Both the position numbers and the translations under genes were made by a program. This document shows, one piece after another, positions 49,366 to 57,685 of a stretch of DNA of 64,000 bases. A model generated the notes under the pieces. That model had not been told where the DNA came from. It saw nothing but the letters and a program-made list of their open reading frames with translations, and did not search any database. Source of the stretch: Galbitalea sp036271795 (GTDB taxonomy: Bacteria; Actinomycetota; Actinomycetes; Actinomycetales; Microbacteriaceae); contig DATAZY010000002.1 in NCBI GenBank assembly GCA_036271795.1, positions 1 through 64,000 on the forward strand, given 5' to 3'. How positions within the stretch are numbered: the stretch's first letter is position 1; every line of letters begins with the position of its first letter.

Positions 49366-50499
49366 ATGGTCCTCCCCGAGTTTGCACCTGCTGCGGCATA
49401 CACCCTCGAGCCGCCGAGGTCGCCGCGCCCGATCGTGATTCTCGGCGCCGGTGGCATCGTTCGGGACGCCCACCTTCCGGCCTATCGCAAGGCCGGCTTC
49501 CCGGTCGCGGCCATTTGCGATGTGAATGAGGAGCGAGCGCGCACTCTCGCCGACCAGTACGCCATCCCCGACGTCTACACGTCCATCGCCGACGCCGTCG
49601 CGGCGGCCCCCGCCGACGCCGTTTTCGACATCGCTCTCGTGCCCGACCAGTTTCCGACCGCCCTCGAGGCGTTGCGCGATGGCGCCGCGGTCCTCATCCA
49701 GAAACCGCTCGGCAACTCCATCGCGGAGGCCAGGAAACTGGTGGAGATCTGTCATCGCAAGGGCCTCATCGCCGCGGTGAATACCCAGCTGCGGTTCGCG
49801 CCTCAGGTGGCGGCCGCGCGCGCGCTCATAGCTTCGGGTGCAATTGGGGAGTTGTTCGACCTCGAGATTCGGATCTCGGTCAACACCCCGTGGGAGATGT
49901 TTCCCTTCGTGTTCGGCATGGAGCGACTCGAGTTCACCATGCACAGCGTCCACTACATGGACCTGGTGCGTTCGTTCCTCGGTAACCCGTCCAGCGTGAG
50001 TGCTCTCACGGTGGGTCATCCACTCAAGGAACTCGCGAGCACCCGGTCCGTGGTCATCTTTCGCTACGACGACCGCCCGCTTCGCGCGATCATTTCGACG
50101 AACCACGATCACGACTATGGCAGCCGGTTCGAGGAGAGCTTCATCAAGTGGGAGGGTACGAAGGGTGCGGCGCGAGCACAGTTGGGTCTCCTGCTCGACT
50201 ATCCAACCGGCGGACCGGACGCGCTCGACTACGCCCTGCGCGACGAGCCGGATTCTGGCTGGCGCCCGATCCCGTTCGAGGGCTCCTGGTTCCCGGATGC
50301 CTTCATCGGTTCGATGAGCGCGCTGCAGCGATTTATCGACGGATCTGTCCCGACGCTACCAACCAGTGTCGACGACGTGTTCGACACCATGGCTGTCGTC
50401 GAGGCAGCCTACGAATCGGACGAGCGCGAGGGCGTCGTGCCCGAGTACGGCGCCCCGGGAACAGAAGAACAATTAACAAAGGAACAGGGAATCAGATGA
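49366..50499 (+). CDS. Gfo/Idh/MocA-family NAD(P)-dependent oxidoreductase
   Basis: 377 residues from ATG 49366. The Rossmann N-terminus IVILGAGGIVRDAHLPAYRKAGFPVAAICDVNEERARTLADQYAI is near residues 22-65, and the conserved QKPLG (usual EKPL) is near 118, followed by AVNTQLRF. The C-terminal beta domain contains FTMHSVHYMDLVRSFLG, where the His serves in catalysis in many members. In the L-fucose cluster it could oxidise a sugar or inositol-like compound, giving an alternative to the aldo/keto reductase at 39821. It overlaps the hydrolase gene by 4 nt. Confidence 0.9.
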   Translation: MVLPEFAPAAAYTLEPPRSPRPIVILGAGGIVRDAHLPAYRKAGFPVAAICDVNEERARTLADQYAIPDVYTSIADAVAAAPADAVFDIALVPDQFPTALEALRDGAAVLIQKPLGNSIAEARKLVEICHRKGLIAAVNTQLRFAPQVAAARALIASGAIGELFDLEIRISVNTPWEMFPFVFGMERLEFTMHSVHYMDLVRSFLGNPSSVSALTVGHPLKELASTRSVVIFRYDDRPLRAIISTNHDHDYGSRFEESFIKWEGTKGAARAQLGLLLDYPTGGPDALDYALRDEPDSGWRPIPFEGSWFPDAFIGSMSALQRFIDGSVPTLPTSVDDVFDTMAVVEAAYESDEREGVVPEYGAPGTEEQLTKEQGIR

Positions 50500-51350
50500 G
50501 CTTTGCGCGACTAGGCGACCCAGGGTCGGAGATCCCGGTTCTTCAATCGGGAGGAGCGAGCTATGACCTGCGACCGATCACGTCGGATATCAACGGGGCG
50601 TTCCTCGCCGATTCGGGATTTGCCCGAGCGCACGATGCGCTTGGCTCTGGGGTGCTCTCGGTGCTCGAGGGCGCCGACGCGCTCCGGGTCGCGCCGCCGG
50701 TTGCCCGTCCCATCAAGATCGTCTGTATCGGGCTGAACTATCGTGACCACGCCGAGGAGACGCACGCGAAAATTCCCGAGGAGCCCGTGGTCTTCATGAA
50801 GGACCCGTCAACCCTGGTCGGCGCCTACGACGACGTACTGGTGCCGCGAAAGTCGGTGAAGACCGACTGGGAGGTCGAACTCGCCGTGGTCATCGGCGCA
50901 ACCGCGAGGTACCTCGACTCTCCGGACGATGCGCCGGCCCACATTGCGGGCTTCGCGATCTCGAACGATGTCTCCGAGCGAGAGTTCCAGATCGAGCGCG
51001 GCGGCCAGTGGGACAAGGGCAAGAGCTCTGAGACCTTCAACCCGTTCGGTCCCGTCCTGGTTGCAGCGGACGAGATTGCCGATCCGCAGGCACTTGGGAT
51101 GCGGCTGTGGGTGGGTGACACGCTGCGGCAGAACGGCACGACCGCAAACATGATCTTCGGCGTGAACCACATTGTCTGGTATCTGAGCCAGTTCATGGTT
51201 CTGCGGCCCGGGGACATCGTGAACACCGGAACCCCGGCCGGCGTAGCGCTCGGGCAGCCGGAGCCAAAGCCATACCTTAGGGCGGGCGATGTCGTCACGC
51301 TGGAGATCGATGGGCTCGGAAGGGCCCGACAGGAAGTGAAGCAGGCATGA
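50496..51350 (+). CDS. Fumarylacetoacetate hydrolase family, probable 2,4-diketo-3-deoxy-L-fuconate hydrolase
   Basis: 284 residues from ATG 50496 (ATGA overlap). The FAH core is clear: CIGLNYRDHAEET near residues 77-90, PVVFMKDPSTLVG, KTDWEVELAVVIG near 125-137 (metal-binding Glu residues), AGFAISNDVSEREFQIERGGQWDKGKSSETFNPFGP near 150-185 and GTPAGVALG near 250. In the non-phosphorylative L-fucose pathway this type of enzyme splits the diketo acid into pyruvate and L-lactate. The dehydrogenase that would make its substrate is the next gene, overlapping by 4 nt. Confidence 0.92.
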   Translation: MSFARLGDPGSEIPVLQSGGASYDLRPITSDINGAFLADSGFARAHDALGSGVLSVLEGADALRVAPPVARPIKIVCIGLNYRDHAEETHAKIPEEPVVFMKDPSTLVGAYDDVLVPRKSVKTDWEVELAVVIGATARYLDSPDDAPAHIAGFAISNDVSEREFQIERGGQWDKGKSSETFNPFGPVLVAADEIADPQALGMRLWVGDTLRQNGTTANMIFGVNHIVWYLSQFMVLRPGDIVNTGTPAGVALGQPEPKPYLRAGDVVTLEIDGLGRARQEVKQA

Positions 51351-52105
51351 GTGAATTTGATGGCACCGTCGCGATCGTGACCGGCGGGGCATCCGGCATC
51401 GGTCTGGCAACGGCAAAGGCCCTTGCCGAGGCCGGGTCTACGGTCGCCGTTCTCGACCTGAACATCGACGGGCTGCCGGATACGCTCACCGGATTCACAG
51501 CCGACGTTTCGGACAGATCATCAGTGGATGCCGCGGTCGCGGCGGTCGGCGAGCGATTCGGTCGCATCGACATCGTCATCAACAACGCGGGCATCAGTGC
51601 GGTGGGTGCGGTCGACGAGACCGACGACGTGGAGTGGCTGCGTGTTCTGAACATCAATGTTGTCGGTATGGCGAGGGTCTCCGCGGCCGTGCTCCCGTGG
51701 CTTCGTAAGTCCCCGAGCGCGGCAATCGTCAACCTGTGCTCGGTCGCCGCGCTCAATGGGATGCCGCGGCGTGCCGCCTACGGCGCATCCAAGGGGGCGG
51801 TACTCGCGCTGACCTATTCGATGGCGACCGATCACGTCGCGGAGGGCATCCGGGTGAACTGTGTCAGCCCCGGCACGGTCGCGACACCGTTCGTCGATCG
51901 GATGGTCGCCAAGTTCGATGACCCCGTCGCCGAACGGGCCGCGCTCGACGCCCGGCAGGCGACGGGTCGCATGGTCGCGCCAGAGGAGGTGGCGGCGGCC
52001 ATCGTGTACCTGGCGAGTCCGCTCTCCGCCTCGACGACGGGCACGGCGCTCGTGGTGGACGGCGGCATAACGACGCTGCGCGTCCGTCCCCAGACGGTGA
52101 ACTAG
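51347..52105 (+). CDS. SDR dehydrogenase, probable 2-keto-3-deoxy-L-fuconate dehydrogenase
   Basis: 252 residues from ATG 51347 (ATGA overlap). The NAD-binding motif GGASGIG (residues 12-18), NNAG (near 82), catalytic Ser (NLCSVA) and YGASK (Tyr near 145, Lys four later) are all intact. The end VVDGGITTLR is typical of SDRs. Its place between the diketo-acid hydrolase and the mutarotase supports oxidation of 2-keto-3-deoxy-L-fuconate to the 2,4-diketo acid. Activity on L-fucose itself is an alternative, as SDRs serve at both steps in known pathways. Confidence 0.92.
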   Translation: MSEFDGTVAIVTGGASGIGLATAKALAEAGSTVAVLDLNIDGLPDTLTGFTADVSDRSSVDAAVAAVGERFGRIDIVINNAGISAVGAVDETDDVEWLRVLNINVVGMARVSAAVLPWLRKSPSAAIVNLCSVAALNGMPRRAAYGASKGAVLALTYSMATDHVAEGIRVNCVSPGTVATPFVDRMVAKFDDPVAERAALDARQATGRMVAPEEVAAAIVYLASPLSASTTGTALVVDGGITTLRVRPQTVN

Positions 52106-52111
52106 CCGAAC

Positions 52112-52435
52112 ATGATTCGCCTGGCGTCGGTCATTGGACTACCCGTGGAGAACGCGGACGAGTACGAGCGACTTCACGCCGAGGTCTGGCCCGCAGTCCT
52201 GGAACGGCTTCGCGCGAGTCACATGACCAACTATTCGATTTATCGGTACGGCGAGCTTCTGTTTTCCTACCTCGAGTACACCGGGGACAATCTCGACGTG
52301 GACAATGCGGCGATCGCGGCCAACGAGGCGACGAAGGAATGGTGGGCGGTCTGCGAACCGCTCCAGCGGCCGCTGCCTTCTCGCGCACCGGGGGAGTGGT
52401 GGCAGGCGATCCCCGAGGTGTTTCACCTGGACTGA
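52112..52435 (+). CDS. L-rhamnose/L-fucose mutarotase (RhaM-like)
   Basis: 107 residues from ATG 52112, 6 bp after the SDR stop. The RhaM pattern is clear: IGLPVENADEYERLHAEVWPAVLERLRASHMTNYSIYRYGELLFSYLEYTGD with catalytic His in RLHAEVWP (near residue 21) and NYSIY, then EWWAVCEPLQ and EWWQAIPEVFHL at the end. It speeds the alpha/beta interconversion of the 6-deoxysugar for the anomer-specific dehydrogenase. It is the last gene of the operon. Confidence 0.92.
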   Translation: MIRLASVIGLPVENADEYERLHAEVWPAVLERLRASHMTNYSIYRYGELLFSYLEYTGDNLDVDNAAIAANEATKEWWAVCEPLQRPLPSRAPGEWWQAIPEVFHLD

Positions 52436-52436
52436 C

Positions 52437-52925
52437 TCAGCGCCGGATTTCCACCAGCAGCACCCATGCGGTGACAACGGAGCCCACGAACACTGCCATC
52501 GAGCCGATGAGCATCCAAACGAGGCCGAGGGACGAGCCCTCAAGAAACAGGATGCCGCTGACGACGAACGGCGCAACCTGGCCGAGCGCGAGAGCGACCT
52601 TGGACCACAGCCTGCCGAAACTCTGGCGCGGGCGAATCTGGGCTTGACGCACCATGACATCCACCTGGATCGCGACGGGAGCCAGGAGCAGAACGAGGAC
52701 AACCCAGCCGAGGAGCGAGGCGTTCGCGCCCGGGATGAGTGCGGTGACCGTCAACACGAGGACGTACACGAGCGACCCGATCGCCGAGCCCGCTCTGGAC
52801 GGGAGGCTGGCGAATTTCAGGATCGCGTCGATGTTGACCGACATCGCGGCGAGGATGAGGCCGGCCAGCGTCGCGGCGGCCGCGGATGCCGCGATCAGAA
52901 CGTCGTGCCATGGCGCTATGTTGAT
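52437..52925 (-). CDS. Membrane protein with a possible ATC or ATA start
   Basis: The frame ending at 52437 gives a four-TM protein. The first ATG is at 52844 (135 aa), but it falls inside a hydrophobic helix and has no ribosome site. The open frame continues upstream as NIAPWHDVLIAASAAAATLAGLILAAM, a complete first helix with the PWHD start seen in similar proteins, until a stop at about 52946. Between that stop and the helix there is no ATG, GTG or TTG, but there is a strong AAAGGCGG (52934-52941) followed 8 nt later by ATC (52923-52925) and then ATA (52917-52919). A non-canonical start is therefore likely; a sequencing error is the alternative. Confidence 0.55.
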   Translation of the reverse strand: MNIAPWHDVLIAASAAAATLAGLILAAMSVNIDAILKFASLPSRAGSAIGSLVYVLVLTVTALIPGANASLLGWVVLVLLLAPVAIQVDVMVRQAQIRPRQSFGRLWSKVALALGQVAPFVVSGILFLEGSSLGLVWMLIGSMAVFVGSVVTAWVLLVEIRR

Positions 52926-53012
52926 TACGCGAACCGCCTTTCGTCACGCTGGGCTTTCCACCTGGGCAGAACACTACCGCCGAAGGAAAGTTCCGCTTGC
53001 GCTCATCCCCGT

Positions 53013-53054
53013 TCGCGATATATCGTGTTTGCAACAACTCGCGATATATCGCGA
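53013..53054. promoter_or_regulatory. Paired palindromes before an ABC exporter operon
   Basis: TCGCGATATATCGTGT (53013-53028, near-perfect) and TCGCGATATATCGCGA (53039-53054, perfect 16-bp palindrome), with centres 26 bp apart. The ATPase gene starts 41 bp further on. ATATATCG-type palindromes are usual for PadR-family repressors of ABC exporters, but no PadR gene lies beside this operon. Confidence 0.6.
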
Positions 53055-53094
53055 AATCCTCGTCGAACATCTACCACACGCCAGGAGCCTCACC

Positions 53095-54060
53095 GTGATC
53101 CATGCCCGCGGACTAGCACGCACTTTTGATACCAAGAGAGGCCGGGAGAAAGTCGCGGTGAAGGCCGTCGGCGGGGTCGATATCGACGTCGAGGAGGGGG
53201 AGATCGTCGGGTTCCTCGGCCCGAACGGTGCGGGCAAGACGACGACCCTCCGGATGCTGACCACCCTCCTGAAGCCGACGACGGGAACGGCGACCGTGGC
53301 CGGATTCGACCTCGCGAAGGAGCCAGTCAAGGTGCGCAAGGCCATCGGCTACGTGTCCCAGAGCGGATCGACCGCCGGCATCGCTCGTGCGGGCGAGGAG
53401 ATCGTCGACCACGCGCTCCTCTACGGAATCAGCGCGATGCAGGCCGAGAAGCGCGGCAAAGAGCTCTTCGACCAGCTCGAACTCGAGAACATGTGGGCGC
53501 GCCAACCGAAGACCATGTCGGGCGGTCAGCGGCGGCGACTCGACATCGCGATGGGACTCGTGCACGACCCCAAACTGGTGTTCCTCGATGAACCGAGCAC
53601 CGGTCTCGATCCACAGGCGCGCGCCAACCTGTGGACCCACATCTCGGACCTGCGCACCAAGCTCGGCACCACCGTATTCCTGACGACCCACTACCTGGAC
53701 GAGGCGGATGCCCTGTGCGATCGCATCCTCGTGATCGACCACGGCATCATCGTGGCCTCCGACACGCCGGATGCCCTCAAGCGCGCGGTCGCCGGCGACC
53801 TGGTCGAGCTCGTGCTGGCAAGCGAGTCCGAGGTTGCGGCCGCCGCAGACCACCTCGGCAAGCTGGGCACAAGCGCGACGCCGGATGTCGACGGGCTGGT
53901 GGTGGGCATGCGAGTCCGTAACGCCGGTTCGGAACTACCCGGGCTCCTTCGTGCACTCGACCGCGCAGGTGTCACGCTCTCCGCAATCGAGGTTCGGCGT
54001 CCTACCCTCGACGACGTATTTCTCACCATGACCGGCCGTTCGCTTCGCGAAGACGCCTAA
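53095..54060 (+). CDS. ABC transporter ATPase (DrrA/daunorubicin-resistance type)
   Basis: 321 residues from GTG 53095 with AGGAG upstream; the frame is open further upstream but without family residues. Walker A is GPNGAGKTTT (near residues 43-52), signature MSGGQRRRLDIA near 142, Walker B LVFLDEPSTGLDP, and switch His in TTHYLDEADAL. The C-terminal part ends VRRPTLDDVFLTMTGRSL, the DrrA C-terminal signature. It powers the permease at 54074. Expression is probably governed by the palindromes at 53013-53054. Confidence 0.93.
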   Translation: MIHARGLARTFDTKRGREKVAVKAVGGVDIDVEEGEIVGFLGPNGAGKTTTLRMLTTLLKPTTGTATVAGFDLAKEPVKVRKAIGYVSQSGSTAGIARAGEEIVDHALLYGISAMQAEKRGKELFDQLELENMWARQPKTMSGGQRRRLDIAMGLVHDPKLVFLDEPSTGLDPQARANLWTHISDLRTKLGTTVFLTTHYLDEADALCDRILVIDHGIIVASDTPDALKRAVAGDLVELVLASESEVAAAADHLGKLGTSATPDVDGLVVGMRVRNAGSELPGLLRALDRAGVTLSAIEVRRPTLDDVFLTMTGRSLREDA

Positions 54061-54073
54061 TAAGGAGCGCATC

Positions 54074-54838
54074 ATGACTTTCTTCTACGACACCTGGGTC
54101 ATCTACCGCCGCCAGCTTCGGCTCGCACTACGAAATCCCGCGTGGGTCATCATCGGGCTGGCCCAGCCGGTGCTCTATCTGGCGCTGTTCGGCCCTCTGC
54201 TCAAACCGCTGGCTGCCGAAATTGGCACGGCGAATGCGTACACATTCTTCGTGCCGGGGCTCCTCATCCAACTCGGGCTGTTCGGTGCGCTGTTTGCCGG
54301 ATTCGGGCTCGTGTCCGAGTGGCGGGAGGGCGTCATCGAGGCCGAGCGGGTGACACCGGCCAATCGTGCGGCGCTTCTGGTCGGCCGGGTGCTGCGGGAT
54401 GTTTCGCTGCTGCTCGTGCAGGGCATCGTGCTCATCGTCCTCGGTTTTGCGTTCGGGATGCGCGGCTCAATCGGTGGCATGATCCTCGGGCTCGTTCTGA
54501 TCCTGCTGCTCGGTGGCGCATGCTCGGCGTCCTCATATGGGCTGGCGCTGACGCTTAAGAGCGAGGATGCGCTCGCGCCCATCCTGAACAGCATCGCGCT
54601 GCCGGTGCTGCTGCTCGCGGGCATCCTGCTCCCGATCAGCATCGCTACCGGTGCACCGCAGTGGCTCGTCACGGTCAGCGACTTCATGCCGATCAAGTAC
54701 CTGGTCAATGCCCTTCGTGAACTCTTCGTCGGCCACGTGTTCACCATCACCACGATGTGGGGCGCACTGTGGGTGCTGCTGCTGTTCGGGCTCGGGGTCT
54801 TTTACGGTACGCGCACGTTCCGCAAGGACAACGCCTAG
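54074..54838 (+). CDS. ABC transporter permease (DrrB type)
   Basis: 254 residues from ATG 54074, 13 bp after the ATPase stop, with AAGGAG upstream. Six membrane spans; the segment FGLVSEWREGVIEAERVTPANRAALLVGRVLRDV near residues 78-112 is the usual ABC-2 cytoplasmic loop, and ISDFMPIKYLVNALRELFVG-like text closes the protein. Together with the 53095 ATPase it forms a drug-type exporter. The substrate is unknown. Confidence 0.92.
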   Translation: MTFFYDTWVIYRRQLRLALRNPAWVIIGLAQPVLYLALFGPLLKPLAAEIGTANAYTFFVPGLLIQLGLFGALFAGFGLVSEWREGVIEAERVTPANRAALLVGRVLRDVSLLLVQGIVLIVLGFAFGMRGSIGGMILGLVLILLLGGACSASSYGLALTLKSEDALAPILNSIALPVLLLAGILLPISIATGAPQWLVTVSDFMPIKYLVNALRELFVGHVFTITTMWGALWVLLLFGLGVFYGTRTFRKDNA

Positions 54839-54849
54839 GTGTAGCGGAG

Positions 54850-55227
54850 CTACGCGCGCACGATGCGCAGCGTGGCGTCCACGGCTCCGGGCTCGACCAT
54901 GGCGTCGCGGTATTGGAAGCGCGCGTACTTTCCGAGGAACGCCGAGTCGATCCCCCTATTGACCGAATCGGTGCGCGAGACGAACTCGAACAGAACGTCG
55001 ACATCCCGTCCGTCCAGGACGACGGCCTGCCGGGGGTTCGCGACGACAGCGCGATACCAACCGGTCGTCACTCCGAGATAGCTCCGAACGTATGGGTTAC
55101 CGTCGACGACGACGGGCCAGACGGGAAACCGCAGTGTCGAGCGATCGACTCGCGAGATGAGGAGAACGAGTTCCTCTGCGTCCGCCAGCTCGTTCAGTTG
55201 CGACGCGGTCCAGGTAGATCCAGGCAA
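54850..55227 (-). CDS. DUF2255 family protein
   Basis: 125 residues from TTG 55227, which follows AAAGGGG at a normal distance. The segments LNELADAEELVLLISRVD, FPVWPVVVDGNPYVRSYLGVTTGWYRAVV and FLGKYARFQ match the DUF2255 pattern, which is related to flavin- or deazaflavin-binding split-barrel proteins. The conserved WPVVVDGNPYVRS and GWYRA are present. No enzyme activity is established. It is convergent with the ABC permease gene and divergent from the SRPBCC gene, 38 bp away. Confidence 0.85.
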   Translation of the reverse strand: MPGSTWTASQLNELADAEELVLLISRVDRSTLRFPVWPVVVDGNPYVRSYLGVTTGWYRAVVANPRQAVVLDGRDVDVLFEFVSRTDSVNRGIDSAFLGKYARFQYRDAMVEPGAVDATLRIVRA

Positions 55228-55265
55228 ATGCTGCCCCTTTCGACTCTGCCAGAGATGATAGTCAC

Positions 55266-55700
55266 GTGGCAGTGGCGTCCGAAACGATTACCGTCGATTA
55301 CCCGATTAGCGAGGTTTTCGACTTTCTCGTCGACGGCTCGCACAACGCGCTGTGGCGACCCAACGTTGTCGGTGTGATCTTTGCGGCGGGCCCGACCGAG
55401 CGGGCCGTGTGGGCGCAATCGGTTCGGACCGAAAACGGGCGCATCAGGAAGGCCGACTATCGCATCACCTGGTATGACCGGCCCGGTCGTCTCGAACTCA
55501 CCGTCGTCAACGGACCCAGGCGGCCGAACACGCTCTTCGCGCTCAAGTCTCTTGGTGCGCGCTCGACGCAGGTCATCTACACGGTGGAGTCCAAGCCCCG
55601 GCTCTATCCGTTCGCCACGACCCGCTTTGGTGCGAAGGATGCCGGCGAGGAGGCAGCCAACATCCTGAATCTGCCTGCTGCGATGGGGGCGCGAGGCTAG
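55266..55700 (+). CDS. SRPBCC-family (START-like) protein
   Basis: 144 residues from GTG 55266. The start ETITVDYPISEVFDFLVDGSHNALWRPNVVGV is the first strand and helices of an SRPBCC fold, and YRITWYDRPGRLELTVVNGPRRPNTLFALKS continues the sheet. These proteins bind hydrophobic ligands in a deep pocket. No catalytic residues are evident. The divergent DUF2255 gene is the only close neighbour. Confidence 0.82.
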   Translation: MAVASETITVDYPISEVFDFLVDGSHNALWRPNVVGVIFAAGPTERAVWAQSVRTENGRIRKADYRITWYDRPGRLELTVVNGPRRPNTLFALKSLGARSTQVIYTVESKPRLYPFATTRFGAKDAGEEAANILNLPAAMGARG

Positions 55701-55710
55701 AGCCGACGAA

Positions 55711-56523
55711 CTAGAAGACGTTGCCGGCTGCGGCCAGACCGTCGTTCAGCGCGTTCAGGAACTGGATGAAAACGTAGAACACGAAGACGACGTCCACGAT
55801 GAAGGCGACAACCTCGAGCGCGATGAAGACCCACAGCGGAGCGAGTCCGCTTCCCGTGCGTCGCTTGGCGACGACCGTACGACCGATGACATACACGACG
55901 GGCCAGCCAAGAGCGAGCACGAAGAATGACCACGCCCAGTGGAACGGGTTCGGGACACCGTGCTTTCGAAGTTCCCGCCAATCGAGAACCGCGAACACGA
56001 TGCAGAAGGCCTCGATGACCCACCCGGCCAGGGTGACGACGAGAAACATGGGACTGAACTCGTCGTTGACGATCGCGTTCGCGTCAGTCAGGTTGCCGCC
56101 CAGAATCTGGTTGAGGTAAATGGCCACCGGGATGAGAAGGAGCGATTGCAGAACCGGCGCGCCGACGACAAGCAGCCAGAACCACACGGTTCCCGGTTTC
56201 ACGCCCGCAGGAGCACGCAGCGGTTCAATCGTCGCAGGCGTCGCGATCGCCGCCGCGGTCGTGGTCGTTGCGGCCGCAGCCGCCGGAGTGGCCGTCGCGG
56301 GGTCGTATACGTGATCGGTCCAGCGGGTTCCATCCCACCAGCGCTGCTGGGCTGAGCCTGCGCTGACTGGATACCACCCCGCGGGCGCGACTGCGGCGGC
56401 AGGAGAGGCAGGAGCGGGTGTCGCCGCCGCGGCCTCCGCCGGCGTGACGGCCGCAGCCGCTGGCTTCTTCGCCGCCGGGCGTCTGGCTGCGGGGGCTTTG
56501 GCCTTGGGGGCGTCGTCGGTCAC
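55711..56523 (-). CDS. DUF2510-containing membrane protein
   Basis: 270 residues from GTG 56523 with GAGGAG upstream. An Ala/Pro/Lys-rich N-terminus leads to the DUF2510 motif APAGWYPVSAGSAQQRWWDGTRWTDHVYD (near residues 46-74). After an Ala/Thr-rich linker, about four membrane spans follow from residue 110. DUF2510 is common in actinobacterial membrane and cell-envelope proteins and has no fixed function. The linker is of low complexity. It is the first of three minus-strand genes with envelope features. Confidence 0.85.
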   Translation of the reverse strand: MTDDAPKAKAPAARRPAAKKPAAAAVTPAEAAAATPAPASPAAAVAPAGWYPVSAGSAQQRWWDGTRWTDHVYDPATATPAAAAATTTTAAAIATPATIEPLRAPAGVKPGTVWFWLLVVGAPVLQSLLLIPVAIYLNQILGGNLTDANAIVNDEFSPMFLVVTLAGWVIEAFCIVFAVLDWRELRKHGVPNPFHWAWSFFVLALGWPVVYVIGRTVVAKRRTGSGLAPLWVFIALEVVAFIVDVVFVFYVFIQFLNALNDGLAAAGNVF

Positions 56524-56591
56524 TGCTTCGTCTCCTCGGTCGGTGTACGCGGTCCAGCCTATTCTTCGCCCACGCCGGCCGGAGACCGTGA

Positions 56592-56858
56592 CTAGGGCGA
56601 GTCGTTCGTCGCGGCAGACTTGTCGGCGTCGGCCACATCGCCGTCGGCGTTTGCGGTCGCGGAGTCGGCGGAGTTCAGGTCATTCTGCACATCCCGGAGC
56701 GAAGAGTCACTGCCCGCTGTTGTCGAGATCGTCGGCGCCGGAGTGGAGCTGGATGCCCCCGGTGCTACCCGACTCGCGTCCTCGCGGTGCGAGCATCCGG
56801 CCAGCGAACCGCCGACGAGAACGACGCTCGCGAGCGCCACTACCGCCCGCGCGATCAC
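56592..56858 (-). CDS. Small lipoprotein
   Basis: 88 residues from GTG 56858, which overlaps the stop of the upstream gene (GTGA), so translation is coupled. The signal peptide ends in lipobox LAGC (Cys near residue 22). The mature part is Ser/Thr/Asp-rich (SSLRDVQNDLNSADSATANADGDVADADKS) and probably a flexible or helical surface peptide. Function unknown; it is likely a partner of the secreted protein encoded at 56855-57571. Confidence 0.8.
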   Translation of the reverse strand: MIARAVVALASVVLVGGSLAGCSHREDASRVAPGASSSTPAPTISTTAGSDSSLRDVQNDLNSADSATANADGDVADADKSAATNDSP

Positions 56859-57571
56859 TTGATCGCCGCCAGGACCGTCGTGCCGTCTGCGCTGGCCTTC
56901 TTGAGATCGGCTATCGCGGTCGTCACCGCCGTGCGGATCGGCGCCATGACGGATTGGTTGGAGTTGTAGGCCGATGGCGTGACGGCGAGTGACCGGGCGG
57001 CAATGCCGTCCAGCGCTGTTCCGGCCGCCGTGATCTGGCTCGACATGTCGGTGAGGTCCGCAAGCAGAGCCGGAGTCGACTCGGATACGTCGGGGCCGGC
57101 CAGCGCCGCGGAAAGCCTGCTCTGGGCATCCGTCAGTTTCGGGACGGTGGTCGAGGTCATGCGATCCGCGGCTGCGGCCAAACGCGATTGCGGGATTGCG
57201 ACCGCGTAGACGCGATAGCTCGTGAAGATGGTCTTGTAGTCGGCTGCGGCCGTCGCAACGGTCGTGTCGGCGGCGATCTTTGCCTCGACGGTATTCATGC
57301 CGGCGACGTCGCCGCTCAGCGTGGCGAGGATAGTCGCGCGGTCGGATGAGCCGATGTCCTGCGCGGCCGTAATCTTTGCGATCGCCGTATCGAGAGCGCC
57401 GATGCGCGCCGACGTCCTGACCTTCGCGTTGGCCTGGATGACCGCGAGGGTCTTACCGCCGGATGGCGCTGGAGTCGATGTTCCGTCGGCGAATGCCGGA
57501 GCGCAGCTTCCCGCGACGAGTGCGACGGCAGCCGCCGCCCCGATCAGTGAGGTTGAGGCGATGCGGTTCAT
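56855..57571 (-). CDS. Secreted helical protein of unknown function
   Basis: 238 residues from ATG 57571 with GGGAGAAG upstream. A Sec signal peptide (STSLIGAAAAVALVAGSCAPAFA) is probably cut after AFA. The mature protein is rich in Ala, Thr and Asp and predicted helical (for example AKVRTSARIGALDTAIAKITAAQD and MTSTTVPKLTDAQSRLSAALAGP). I recognise no domain. It overlaps the small lipoprotein gene by 4 nt, suggesting that a secreted and a lipid-anchored protein are made together. Confidence 0.82.
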   Translation of the reverse strand: MNRIASTSLIGAAAAVALVAGSCAPAFADGTSTPAPSGGKTLAVIQANAKVRTSARIGALDTAIAKITAAQDIGSSDRATILATLSGDVAGMNTVEAKIAADTTVATAAADYKTIFTSYRVYAVAIPQSRLAAAADRMTSTTVPKLTDAQSRLSAALAGPDVSESTPALLADLTDMSSQITAAGTALDGIAARSLAVTPSAYNSNQSVMAPIRTAVTTAIADLKKASADGTTVLAAIK

Positions 57572-57685
57572 GGTGCTTCTCCCGGGGTGGTCGCGATTCT
57601 GATTGACCGGAGTTCCGATCGCGTTCACTCTGCCCGCGGGACGTTCGGCCGCTGTCAACCCGATGTTTGGATCAGGTAAGGACGA

